Shown here: piece after piece, positions 8,727 to 17,454 of the stretch
Position numbering within the stretch: position 1 is the stretch's first letter
How the letters are laid out: each line of letters opens with the position of its first letter
Notes under the pieces: generated by a model
What the model saw: the letters and a program-made list of their open reading frames with translations, nothing else
Told to the model about the DNA's origin: nothing
Databases searched by the model: none
Assembly: GCA_016291135.1 (NCBI GenBank)
Contig: JAEFAE010000001.1
Location: 124,001 to 188,000, forward strand
Direction of reading: 5' to 3'
Source of the DNA: Bacteroidales bacterium
Lineage (GTDB): Bacteria > Bacteroidota > Bacteroidia > Bacteroidales > F082
Length of the DNA stretch: 64,000 nt
Made by a program: the position numbers and the translations under genes

Positions 8727-10079
8727 TTATCGGTCAAAAACGAGCCGTTCGCCACGGCTTTCCTCATGAAACACCCCCTGCTCATACACCAGGTTGCCGT
8801 TGACAAAGGTGTGGGTCACACGACAAGGGGTCTGGACGCCTTCGTAGGGGGTCCAACCGCATTTGGAGCATTCCTCCTTACCGGAAATGGCATGAGGGGC
8901 ATCCATATCAACCAATGCCAGATCGGCATGATAGCCTTCACGGATAAAGCCCCTGCGGTCGATTTGATAGAGAATGGCCGGATGGTGGCACATCAGCTGT
9001 ACCAGTAAAGGCAGGTCGAGCCCTCCCTCGTGCAGGAGGCACGCCATCACTTCCAAGGAATGCTGGATGGACGGGAAGCCCGATTTACTGGTGAAATAGT
9101 CTCCGGTAAGCTTCTCCTCCAGCAGATGCGGCGCATGGTCGGTGCCGATGGTGTCGATCAAACCGGATCGCAACGCTTCGAGCAAGGCCTGCCGGTCCCA
9201 TGACGCCTTGATGGCCGGATTGCACTTGATGGAAAAGCCCAAGGTCTCATAGCTATGGTCATCGAACCACAAATAATGCGGACAGGTCTCCGCCGTGATC
9301 CGTTTCTCCTTCAAAGGAAGATCGTTCCTGAACAGGGACAACTCCTTGCGGGTGGAGATGTGCAACACATGCAGCCTTGCGCCGAACTTCTCGGCCATGT
9401 CGACCGCCTTCGACGACGATCGGTAACAGGCTTCGGTGGTGCGGACAAAGGGATGGATGCTAGCGTCCGGGATGACTTCGCCTTTGGCTACCAAATCCTT
9501 GCATCGCACCGTGTTGGCGTGGATGGTCTGCTCGTCTTCGCAATGGGCCGCGATAAGGCAGGGCGACTCCCTGAACAAACGGACCAAGACCTCGTTCTTG
9601 TCGACCAGCATGTTGCCCGTGCTACTGCCCATGAAGAGCTTGATGCCACAGACCGTTTTCGGGTCGGTCCGGACCACCTCGTCGAGGTTGTCGTTGGTGG
9701 CGCCCAGGTAAAACGAATAGTTGGCCAGGGATTTCGCTGCGGCGAGGTCGAACTTCTGTTGCAACAACGCCTGGGTGGTGGTTTGCGGCACCGTGTTGGG
9801 CATGTCCATGAAGGACGTCACGCCGCCGGCCACGGCGGCGTGACTCTCCGTACCGATGTCGGCCTTGTGTGTCAGGCCCGGCTCACGGAAATGCACATGC
9901 TCGTCGATGATCCCTGGAATCAGGTAACGGCCCGTGCCGTCGATCACCGTGGCGGAACCCGGGTCGAAGGCCTCGCCCTCATGCACGATGCGAGCGATCA
10001 TGCCGTCCGAAACGAAGACACTGGCCAAGAAAGTCTTGCCTTCGTTGACCAGTGTCGCATTTTTTATCCAATAATTCAT
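8727..10079 (-). CDS. pyrC: Dihydroorotase
   Basis: The enzyme closes carbamoyl-aspartate to dihydroorotate, the third step of pyrimidine synthesis. The 450-residue product is a class I, amidohydrolase-fold dihydroorotase. The zinc-binding DEHVHFR motif lies at residues 59-65, and AETCPHYL and the GTDHAPH motif with its catalytic Asp are further on. The ATG at 10079 (MNYWIKN) was chosen; the open frame runs 84 codons further, but only as a shadow of the upstream gene. The start overlaps the stop of the glycosyltransferase gene by 4 bases (ATGA), indicating translational coupling. Confidence 0.95.
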   Translation of the reverse strand: MNYWIKNATLVNEGKTFLASVFVSDGMIARIVHEGEAFDPGSATVIDGTGRYLIPGIIDEHVHFREPGLTHKADIGTESHAAVAGGVTSFMDMPNTVPQTTTQALLQQKFDLAAAKSLANYSFYLGATNDNLDEVVRTDPKTVCGIKLFMGSSTGNMLVDKNEVLVRLFRESPCLIAAHCEDEQTIHANTVRCKDLVAKGEVIPDASIHPFVRTTEACYRSSSKAVDMAEKFGARLHVLHISTRKELSLFRNDLPLKEKRITAETCPHYLWFDDHSYETLGFSIKCNPAIKASWDRQALLEALRSGLIDTIGTDHAPHLLEEKLTGDYFTSKSGFPSIQHSLEVMACLLHEGGLDLPLLVQLMCHHPAILYQIDRRGFIREGYHADLALVDMDAPHAISGKEECSKCGWTPYEGVQTPCRVTHTFVNGNLVYEQGVFHEESRGERLVFDR

Positions 10080-10816
10080 GCTGTCTTGCGTGGTTTGATT
10101 TTGCCAGTCAGTCCCCTCCAGCGCAGGTTGATCACGCCGAAGACCGCCTCTCGGAAGATGCCCTTGCTCATCTTCGATTGGCCTTCGCGCCGGTCGGTGA
10201 AGATGATGGGCACCTCCTCGATCTTGAAACCGAGCTTCCAGGCCGTGTACTTCATCTCGATCTGGAAGGCGTAGCCCACGAACTTGATCCGGTCGAAGTC
10301 GATGGTCTCGAGCACCTTGCGGGTGTAGCATACGAAGCCCGCCGTGGTGTCGCGCACCTTCATGCGGGTGATGAAACGCACGTAGGCCGAGGCATAGTAC
10401 GACATCAGCACCCTGCCCATGGGCCAGTTGACCACGTTGACGCCCGTCTTGTAGCGGGAGCCTACCGCAAGGTCGGCCCCTTGGGCGCAGGCGTCGTGCA
10501 GGCGGGCCAGGTCATCGGGGTTGTGGGAGAAGTCGGCGTCCATCTCGAACACATACTGGTAGTCGCGTTCGAGGGCCCATTTGAAGCCCGTGATGTAGGC
10601 CGTCCCCAGTCCCAACTTGCCGGGACGTTCCAGTAGGAACAGCCTGTCAGAGAACGTACCCATCAAACCCTTGACAATGTCGGCCGTCCCATCGGGACTG
10701 TTGTCGTCGATGATCAAGACGTCGAAGGCCATCGGCAAGTCGAACACATACCGGATGATCTTCTCGATGTTCTCTTTTTCCTTATAGGTGGGAATGATGA
10801 CTAAGTTCTCTGACAT
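10076..10816 (-). CDS. Polyprenol monophosphomannose synthase-like glycosyltransferase (GT2)
   Basis: This 246-residue GT-A glycosyltransferase matches the Dpm1-type family, which transfers a hexose from a nucleotide sugar to a polyprenyl phosphate at the cytoplasmic membrane. It begins with the IIPTYKEKENI pattern, has the DDNSPDGT motif near residue 37-44 and the metal-binding DAD (EMDADFSH) about residue 92. There is no C-terminal membrane domain, as in soluble Dpm1. The sugar and acceptor are not proved. It sits 12 bases after the large DUF5689 lipoprotein gene and overlaps pyrC, so all five genes from 16203 to 8324 may be one transcript. Confidence 0.88.
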   Translation of the reverse strand: MSENLVIIPTYKEKENIEKIIRYVFDLPMAFDVLIIDDNSPDGTADIVKGLMGTFSDRLFLLERPGKLGLGTAYITGFKWALERDYQYVFEMDADFSHNPDDLARLHDACAQGADLAVGSRYKTGVNVVNWPMGRVLMSYYASAYVRFITRMKVRDTTAGFVCYTRKVLETIDFDRIKFVGYAFQIEMKYTAWKLGFKIEEVPIIFTDRREGQSKMSKGIFREAVFGVINLRWRGLTGKIKPRKTA

Positions 10817-10828
10817 GGAGGTTGCGTT

Positions 10829-13591
10829 TTATTCTTTTTCTTTGACAATGACATTCTTGATTTCCCAAGTGGCGGATGCGCCGTCGGCACTGATGTACTT
10901 GAAGGCGATGCGCATGTCGGCACCCCTGAGGTTCATCGGGATGGGCAGCTCGCCTGAGCTGACATACTGCCATTTCACAGTAGGATGGTTCACGCCGGTG
11001 ATCTCCGCTTTAGGATATTGGACAGGATCATTACCCGGGCCGTAATCTCCAAGCACCCACACGGTGTAATAGCCTTCTTCCACACCGACACCCATGCTCT
11101 GCTCCGGCCCCCTGGCATGATCAAAGACCAGCACGGGGTTGGTGGCGTTCGAAAGGTCGAGCGAAGGCGAGATCAGCCAATCCTCGTTGGCGTAGGAGAC
11201 GTCATCTGCATAACCTGACATCACCGCACCGTATCTGTTATCGAAACGCCACTCCTGCTCACCCTCGGTCGAATACGTGATGAAGGCACCGAAGCTGTTT
11301 TCGGTCAACAAGGTCTCGTTGAGATAGACCGTTCCAGTGGGCGTCGGAGGCTCGCTGCCTTCCAGTACGAAATCTTCATACTGGCCGTTGCTGTCGCGCA
11401 AGCCGGCTTGGCCAAAATAGGTGCGAAGATTGCCATACACGGCGAGGAGCTTCCCGAGGTTCTCAGGATGGTCTTTCAGGTTGACATCGGTACGCAAGGG
11501 TTTGCCGGCAGGCAGGTTGACGAAGAGGCACTGGGTGATCTCATGGCAGTTGGGATCGTCGGCAATGACCACGTTGGTGGCACTGTCGAAAGGTCCGTTC
11601 CAAAGGACATCGCCATTGCTGGACACCGAAGAGGTACCGTTGATGACGGCACCCACGATGTAGCCGCGCACCCAAGCCATCACGGTGTTCTCAGGATGAT
11701 TCTGATGGTCGGGGTTCTGGTTTCCGATACCGGCAGCCACATTGTAAGGATCGTCGAAAGTGCCGCTACCTTCACCTTCACCCGGTCCCGGAGGTGGAGG
11801 CGTCGGGCCGCCACCGGCCTGTCCTTCCTGGACGGTGATGTTCTTGATCTCAAACGTACGGGAACCGTTGGACGTGGAGAGGAACTTGACCGCCACCGTC
11901 ACCGTCTGTCCGATAAACTGATCCAGGCTGGCTTCCTTGTCGGTGAAGGTCCATGCATTGCCGGTGGAGTTGTTCTCAATCTCATCCATCACCGGAGTCC
12001 AATAAGCCGTTCCGGGATCGGCATCCCATACATAGTCGGTGGAGACCAACAGCTTGACATCCCCGGCCATGGGTGCGTTGTATTTGGCAGCATAGTTCAA
12101 GACCACCTTGGCATGCTCCACGCCTTCGATCTTCACCGGTGAGGAGATCAGCCAGTCTTCGTTGTCATTGTCCGTGCCACCTGAGCCACCTTCATGTCCG
12201 GAGATCCAGGCGGATTCGTATTTGATGGTCCACGTTTGGGGACCCAACACATTCTTGGTGATGTACGTGCCAAACTCGGAAGCAAAGGATTGGCTGTAAG
12301 GCATGTTCTGCACCTCACCACCCGGGTTCGGGCCGGGAGGCGGGGTCGGGCCGTTGCCTTCCTGCAGGGCCATGCTTTGCACCTCGATGGTACCGGCCTT
12401 CGCATCGGTGGAGACGTATCTGACGGCCACGCGTACGGTGTCGCCAACAAACTCCGACAGATCAAGGGTGGTTTGGGCGAAGGTGTTCCAGTCGGAACCG
12501 GAAACCCACGAGGCAGGCACTTGCTTCCAAACGACCTCATTCGGATTGCCCGACACGTACTCGGAGGACACCTGGATGGTGATGTCGTTGTCGAGGTTGC
12601 TGAAGTAACGGGCAATGTAGGACATCGTCAGCGAGGCGCCGTTGACGCCCACCAGGTTGACCGGAGCGGAGATCAGCCAGTCCTCATTGGCATAGTTGAC
12701 CGAGTTCTCAAAGCCCGTCATCTTGGCGGTGCTGTAGTCGATGACCCACTTTTGGGCACCCATCACATCGTAAGTGGAATACGTGCCGAAGTTGGAGGCA
12801 AACGACTGGAAGTACGGCAGGTTATGGACCTGCTCCTCGTCGTCGTCGTCACCGCCGCCCGGGTTGTAGCCCTCGAATTCAAGCTCCTTGGCGGAACGGA
12901 TATAGAGCTGCCAGGTCTGGTTGTACACCGCAGCGATGGCCACCAGGTTGCCCGGTCCCTTGGGGAGGTAGTCCTTGGCAAAGTTGGCATAGTTGCTGGT
13001 GCGGACGATGACGCTCTTGGAGAGGTCGTTGGGATCGACCAAAGTACGGTTGCCATAGCCCGTGGGGTCGGCAAAGGTACCCTCGTCGGTGAACATCACG
13101 TTCTTCAGTTTGACCAAACCGCCCAGATACTTGCCGGCAAGGACGTCGGCGATGGTGGCCTCGGCAGGCTCGATGGGCTTGTCGTTGGCCAGGATGACGA
13201 TGTGGCCGTCCGCCTCGAAGTTCGAGAGTTGCGGCAGCCCGTTGTACAAGGCGTAGGTCACGTCTTTCAGATAGACACGGACCGAGTCGCCGATGCGCAC
13301 GCCGCTGGTGGCATTCAGGTAAAGCTCGATTGCCTTGCCCGAAGCACGGTCTTGGAGGAAGGCAGCCTTGTAGAGGTTGCCCGACTTCTCGTCAGCGGTA
13401 ATGATACCATACACGGAGGCGTCTTCGTTGAACACCGTACCCGATTCCATGTTCAGGATGTTTTCAATGGTGTAAACCTCACCAACCGGCAACACATTGA
13501 TGGGAGGCCTGTCATATTCTTTCTTGCAGGAGCTGAAAAGCAAGCCCATCAAGGCAAGAAGAAGAAAACTGTTTTTAACGATTCGTTTCAT
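10829..13591 (-). CDS. Large DUF5689 / choice-of-anchor J surface lipoprotein
   Basis: The 920-residue lipoprotein has signal peptide plus lipobox FSSC (Cys22). Domains in order: DUF5689, an OB-like DUF often next to secreted nucleases (about 30-240); an acidic Gly/Asp linker; choice-of-anchor J domain 1 (255-410); a Pro/Gly linker; anchor J domain 2 (427-590); a Pro-rich linker; a DUF6359-like OB domain (610-745); and anchor J domain 3 (755-918). All three anchor J domains share an xxNEDWLIS motif, which is the repeat signature. It lies between the TonB-dependent receptor and the GT2 gene. A surface substrate-binding or nuclease-partner role is inferred from context; no catalytic site was seen. 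Confidence 0.85.
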   Translation of the reverse strand: MKRIVKNSFLLLALMGLLFSSCKKEYDRPPINVLPVGEVYTIENILNMESGTVFNEDASVYGIITADEKSGNLYKAAFLQDRASGKAIELYLNATSGVRIGDSVRVYLKDVTYALYNGLPQLSNFEADGHIVILANDKPIEPAEATIADVLAGKYLGGLVKLKNVMFTDEGTFADPTGYGNRTLVDPNDLSKSVIVRTSNYANFAKDYLPKGPGNLVAIAAVYNQTWQLYIRSAKELEFEGYNPGGGDDDDEEQVHNLPYFQSFASNFGTYSTYDVMGAQKWVIDYSTAKMTGFENSVNYANEDWLISAPVNLVGVNGASLTMSYIARYFSNLDNDITIQVSSEYVSGNPNEVVWKQVPASWVSGSDWNTFAQTTLDLSEFVGDTVRVAVRYVSTDAKAGTIEVQSMALQEGNGPTPPPGPNPGGEVQNMPYSQSFASEFGTYITKNVLGPQTWTIKYESAWISGHEGGSGGTDNDNEDWLISSPVKIEGVEHAKVVLNYAAKYNAPMAGDVKLLVSTDYVWDADPGTAYWTPVMDEIENNSTGNAWTFTDKEASLDQFIGQTVTVAVKFLSTSNGSRTFEIKNITVQEGQAGGGPTPPPPGPGEGEGSGTFDDPYNVAAGIGNQNPDHQNHPENTVMAWVRGYIVGAVINGTSSVSSNGDVLWNGPFDSATNVVIADDPNCHEITQCLFVNLPAGKPLRTDVNLKDHPENLGKLLAVYGNLRTYFGQAGLRDSNGQYEDFVLEGSEPPTPTGTVYLNETLLTENSFGAFITYSTEGEQEWRFDNRYGAVMSGYADDVSYANEDWLISPSLDLSNATNPVLVFDHARGPEQSMGVGVEEGYYTVWVLGDYGPGNDPVQYPKAEITGVNHPTVKWQYVSSGELPIPMNLRGADMRIAFKYISADGASATWEIKNVIVKEKE

Positions 13592-13635
13592 TTTATGTGA
13601 TTTTTATTTTCAATTATCGATAATCAATTTCCAAA

Positions 13636-16203
13636 CTACTTCCTGATGATCAGGTTGATGAAGAAGTTCGTTCCGAACATGTAGGAATACTTCGACGGGA
13701 ACAGTTCCGGGTCGTTGGCGTTGAAACGCAGCTGATCGTATCCGTAAAGCACGATGTTCTTGTTGTTCAGGAGGTTGTTGACACTCACCGTAATCAAGCC
13801 ATAGTAGCCGCGATATCTGCGGGAATAGCCAGCAAAGAAGTCCAGCGTGAAGGCAGGCTTGATCGGCTTTTGGTTGATGATGTCCTCAAGACGGCCGTCG
13901 CCCTCGGCATAGTGGGAAAGGCCAAACTCGGTATGGTTGTAGGGATTCACGTCGAAATACATGTTCCCCATATAGTTGGCGTTAAGGCTGACCCACCAGT
14001 TCTTGGGGTCGTTGTAACGGATGCCCAGCGAGCCCACCGTTTCGGGGCCGTTGGCCACGTGATAGTTCTTCAGATAGACCGTCTCGTCCAAGATATAGGC
14101 CTCGGCGTTGTTGTCGTCATACACCGAGAAGGTGGGGCGGCTGGCGTAGGTATGGACGCCGTTACCGAAGGCACCCTGCAAGGTGATGGTCGGGGTGACC
14201 TTGTATTCGGCACCCAGTTCCACGCCGATGCTGTGCTGTTCCACGCCGGTCATGACGAAGTTGACAAACTCACTCTTGTAAGTGCTGCCACCCGATTCCG
14301 ACGAGCCGATATAGACGTTCTCGCAATAGAAGCTGCGGTTCCAGACCAGGTTCTTGTAACGGGTGTAGTATCCGGTGGCGCGAAGCTTGAAGACCGGGGT
14401 GCGGAAGGTATAGCTCAGGTCGCCCGAGAGGATGCGTTCGCTCTTCAGGTTGTCCGACACCAGGGTGTTGCGGGTACGAGGCGAGGTATAGATGTCGCGG
14501 AACTGCGGGGCTTTCGACATGTAGGCGCCATTGAACACGATGTGGTTGCGGCCGTTGATGGCGTAGGTGACACCTCCCTTGACACTGGGATCGAAGAAGT
14601 TGTTTTTGCCGGAGTCGCCGTAGGAATCGTTCGGGAAGGCACCGTTCTTGAACAGGCCCGTGCGCCAGATCTGTGTGAAAGAGGCCTGGGCACCCAGGTA
14701 GAAGTCGAAGTTGCCGGCCAGGTAGTTCACTTGGTTCCAAAGGGTGACATGGTTGCGGTTCGCATAATAGTTGTAGTTGATGATATCGCCCACGTAGGCC
14801 ACATGGTTCGGATGGTTCAGGTCCACCTGGCATTCATCGGTCTCGAGGTTCTCGGCGTACTTGTTGATGTCGTAGTAGAAGTCGCCGCCCAGCAGATCGT
14901 TGACCATCTCATAGTAATGCGTTCTGGAGATTCCGAAGCTGAGACCGCCGGTCAGGTGCAGGTTGGGCGCAAACTCATGCGAGAAGAAGGTGGAGGCGCC
15001 GTATTGCAGCTTGTCGTAATGGCGTTCGGCCAGGATGTATTTGGAGGACCATCCGGAGATGGTGTGGCTCGGCAGGCCATCAGCATTGAAGACGGTGCCG
15101 AGATGGCTCATGTTGGCTGCATACAAGGCATCCCAGTTGATCTGGGTCACCGTGGGATCGCGGTTGATCCAAGCCTGTTCCAGGGCTTCAATCTCGACGG
15201 TGCCATGGCCATGTTCGCGGAGGTAGCTCGGCAGGTTGCGGTAGTAGTCCGGACGCGGGTCCTTGGCTTCGCCCCACTCCAGGGAGGTCTGTCCGGCCTT
15301 GCCTGCGAAAAGGAAGGCGGAGGTGGTAAACGAAGTCGCTTGGGTCGGGTTCCAGTACCAGGTCAGCTGGGCCATCGGTTGGTGATAGGTGCTCACCCTG
15401 GCGTTGCGGATCACCTGCTTCCCGTTGGGCAAGGTTTGATAGCCCCAGTTGGGATTGTAGTAGTTGGTACCGACCAGGTCGTAAGCCTCTTGGACCACCG
15501 GAGCGGAGCCGCCCCGCTGCGAGGGAGCGCCGAAGAAGGTGAAGTTGAGGCTATGCTTCTCATTGATCTTCTTTTCCGCTGCCAGGAAGTAACCGGCGGC
15601 CTCATAGAAGGTGCCCTCCGTGTAGCCCTCGCCGGCGTACCGTCCGCTGGCCAGCGCCATCAGGTACCAGCCTCTTCCGATCTCGCCCGTGCCGATGGAG
15701 GCCGTGACGCGGTGGTTGTAGGAACGGTTGGAGATGGAATAGCCCAACGAGACCTGCTTGCGATACTGGGAAGCCCGGGTGGAGTAGTTGGTCAGTCCGC
15801 CGATGGCACCGAAGCCCGCATCGGTACGGCCCAATCCCTCGACGATCACCGAATTGCGCATGGCGTCGTTCAGGCCGCCCCAGTTGGAGTAGACCGGACG
15901 CCCTGTCTCCGGGTCGTTCATCAGGATGCCGTTGATCATCACATCGGAATACTTGTTGTCGTTGCCGCGAATGCGATAACGGAGCGAGCCGAAGTTGTAG
16001 GCGGCAATGGAGTTGAAGACATCGCGCGACGAATGCAACAAGGTCGAAGCATCGTTCACCGAGGTCGAAGTCTCATCAAAATCGGAGTCCAACAGGATGA
16101 CCGTCGGCACCTCCAGATTCTGATTCACTGTCGTGTCTGCCGTCTGGGCAGCAAGCCTGGCACAAAGCAAGGTCGCGACAGCTAATAGTAATACTTTCCT
16201 CAT
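13636..16203 (-). CDS. TonB-dependent outer-membrane receptor
   Basis: This 855-residue protein has a signal peptide (cleavage near LAAQ), an N-terminal plug domain (about 40-160, with FGSLRYRIRG and VEGLGRTDAGFGAIGG) and a long beta-barrel of alternating aromatic strands ending in a C-terminal aromatic-rich strand (FFINLIIRK). It lacks the carboxypeptidase-like N-terminal extension seen in SusC and in the second receptor of this window. It is the first gene of the minus-strand run and has a TATATTTG box at 16252-16259. Its neighbours, a DUF5689 lipoprotein and a secreted phosphoesterase-type nuclease, suggest uptake of a nucleic-acid or phosphate-ester product. The ligand is unknown. Confidence 0.92.
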   Translation of the reverse strand: MRKVLLLAVATLLCARLAAQTADTTVNQNLEVPTVILLDSDFDETSTSVNDASTLLHSSRDVFNSIAAYNFGSLRYRIRGNDNKYSDVMINGILMNDPETGRPVYSNWGGLNDAMRNSVIVEGLGRTDAGFGAIGGLTNYSTRASQYRKQVSLGYSISNRSYNHRVTASIGTGEIGRGWYLMALASGRYAGEGYTEGTFYEAAGYFLAAEKKINEKHSLNFTFFGAPSQRGGSAPVVQEAYDLVGTNYYNPNWGYQTLPNGKQVIRNARVSTYHQPMAQLTWYWNPTQATSFTTSAFLFAGKAGQTSLEWGEAKDPRPDYYRNLPSYLREHGHGTVEIEALEQAWINRDPTVTQINWDALYAANMSHLGTVFNADGLPSHTISGWSSKYILAERHYDKLQYGASTFFSHEFAPNLHLTGGLSFGISRTHYYEMVNDLLGGDFYYDINKYAENLETDECQVDLNHPNHVAYVGDIINYNYYANRNHVTLWNQVNYLAGNFDFYLGAQASFTQIWRTGLFKNGAFPNDSYGDSGKNNFFDPSVKGGVTYAINGRNHIVFNGAYMSKAPQFRDIYTSPRTRNTLVSDNLKSERILSGDLSYTFRTPVFKLRATGYYTRYKNLVWNRSFYCENVYIGSSESGGSTYKSEFVNFVMTGVEQHSIGVELGAEYKVTPTITLQGAFGNGVHTYASRPTFSVYDDNNAEAYILDETVYLKNYHVANGPETVGSLGIRYNDPKNWWVSLNANYMGNMYFDVNPYNHTEFGLSHYAEGDGRLEDIINQKPIKPAFTLDFFAGYSRRYRGYYGLITVSVNNLLNNKNIVLYGYDQLRFNANDPELFPSKYSYMFGTNFFINLIIRK

Positions 16204-16251
16204 ATTTATTTAATTCATTTATACCAAATAGAATGGCTCGAAGTTAAAATG

Positions 16252-16259
16252 CAAATATA
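16252..16259 (-). promoter_or_regulatory. -7 box (TATATTTG) for the TonB-dependent receptor
   Basis: TATATTTG on the minus strand lies 49 bases before the receptor ATG, in an AT-rich divergent region shared with the nuclease gene. Confidence 0.65.
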
Positions 16260-16306
16260 GGAATTATCCCTTAAAAATTTCTCTTTTTAAAAAATAATTA
16301 TTTTCC

Positions 16307-16314
16307 TATCTTTG
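16307..16314 (+). promoter_or_regulatory. -7 box (TATCTTTG) for the secreted nuclease
   Basis: TATCTTTG lies 25 bases before the ATG at 16339. The two boxes are about 50 bases apart back to back, so the receptor and nuclease genes could be jointly controlled. Confidence 0.7.
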
Positions 16315-16338
16315 CCGTGTTAAAAGCAAAACTTCGTT

Positions 16339-17388
16339 ATGAAAAGGATCATTGTTTGGATGATGGCCGCCTTGGCCCTATTCCTCAACTTGAAAACCGC
16401 CGTTGCCCAGAAAGAGCACGCATACAAGATCAGCCTGGTCGGCTTCTACAACCTGGAAAACCTCTTCGACACCATCGACGACCCGCTCACGAACGATGAG
16501 GAGTTCCTGCCCGATGGGGCCAACCAGTGGAACACAGAGAAATACATGGCCAAACTGCACAACATGGCGTATGCCATCTCGACCATCGGACTGGACTATA
16601 CCCCCGACGGTGTTGCCGTTCTCGGTCTCTCTGAAATCGAGAACCGCCATGTGCTTGAGGACCTGGTGGCCCAGCCCGAGATCGCCGCACGCAACTACCA
16701 GATCGTACACTACGACTCTCCGGACCGGCGTGGCGTGGATGTGGCCATGCTCTACAACCCCAAGTATTTCACGGTGACCGGCTCCAAGTCGTATAGGACG
16801 GTGATCCCCGGCGAGCCTGACTTCATCACCCGCGACCAGTTGCTGGTATCCGGCCTCTTCGACGGCGAGCCGATGCACTTCATCGTGATGCACTGGCCTT
16901 CGCGGTATGGTGGCGAAAAGCGTTCCATGCCTGGCCGCTTGGCTGCCGCTGCGCTATGCCGTCACATCGCCGACTCGCTGATGGCCGACGACGCCAATGC
17001 CAAGGTAGTCATGATGGGCGACCTGAACGACTATCCCACCAACAAGACGATCACCAAGCACCTCCGTGCCACAGGGTATCTGAAGGGATTGAAAGAAGGT
17101 GAGTTCTTCAACCCGATGTACGACCTGCACATGAACGGCATCGGCACCAACTACTATAGCGACGTTCCCGGCGTGCTCGACCAGACCATCATTACCCCGG
17201 GACTGTTTCCTACCGACTACAGCACCTACCAGTTCAAGAACGCCATGGTCCACAACAAGGAGTTCCTGAAGCAGCACGGCGGCCGCTACAACGGCTTCCC
17301 CTTCCGAACCTTCGGCAGCGGCGTTTGGATGGGCGGCTACAGCGACCACTTCCCTGTGTACCTAATCTTATTGAAGAAGGTAGAATAA
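16339..17388 (+). CDS. Secreted endonuclease/exonuclease/phosphatase family protein
   Basis: The 349-residue protein has a signal peptide (cleavage near AVAQ, residue 23-24) and the EEP fold. NLENLF at the N-terminus and LSEIEN provide the metal-binding Glu, MGDLND lies near residue 226 and the SDHFPV motif with the catalytic His is near the C-terminus. EEP enzymes cut phosphodiesters (DNase I-like) or phosphomonoesters, so the substrate could be extracellular DNA, RNA or a phospholipid head group. It is divergent from the receptor/DUF5689 pair and ends in a strong terminator. The GFYNLENLFDT opening is typical of Bacteroidota secreted members. Confidence 0.9.
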   Translation: MKRIIVWMMAALALFLNLKTAVAQKEHAYKISLVGFYNLENLFDTIDDPLTNDEEFLPDGANQWNTEKYMAKLHNMAYAISTIGLDYTPDGVAVLGLSEIENRHVLEDLVAQPEIAARNYQIVHYDSPDRRGVDVAMLYNPKYFTVTGSKSYRTVIPGEPDFITRDQLLVSGLFDGEPMHFIVMHWPSRYGGEKRSMPGRLAAAALCRHIADSLMADDANAKVVMMGDLNDYPTNKTITKHLRATGYLKGLKEGEFFNPMYDLHMNGIGTNYYSDVPGVLDQTIITPGLFPTDYSTYQFKNAMVHNKEFLKQHGGRYNGFPFRTFGSGVWMGGYSDHFPVYLILLKKVE

Positions 17389-17393
17389 ACATT

Positions 17394-17420
17394 AAGCGCC
17401 TCCGAAGAGGCGCTTTTTTT
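17394..17420 (+). terminator. Rho-independent terminator after the nuclease gene
   Basis: A 9-bp perfect stem AAGCGCCTC / GAGGCGCTT with loop CGAA is followed by a run of seven T. It starts 6 bases after the stop codon. Confidence 0.93.
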
Positions 17421-17454
17421 GATTCCTTTCGATCTGCACAAAAACCTATAGACC

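Noticed and set aside
10080-10331. N-terminal extension of dihydroorotase
   Set aside because: The 84 extra codons translate the overlapping GT2 gene in another frame; the family N-terminus starts at 10079.
13870-16185. 771-codon plus-strand open frame opposite the TonB receptor gene
   Set aside because: It is antisense to a clear receptor with intact plug and barrel and has Val/Gly/Asp-rich, non-protein-like composition; typical of a GC-rich shadow frame.
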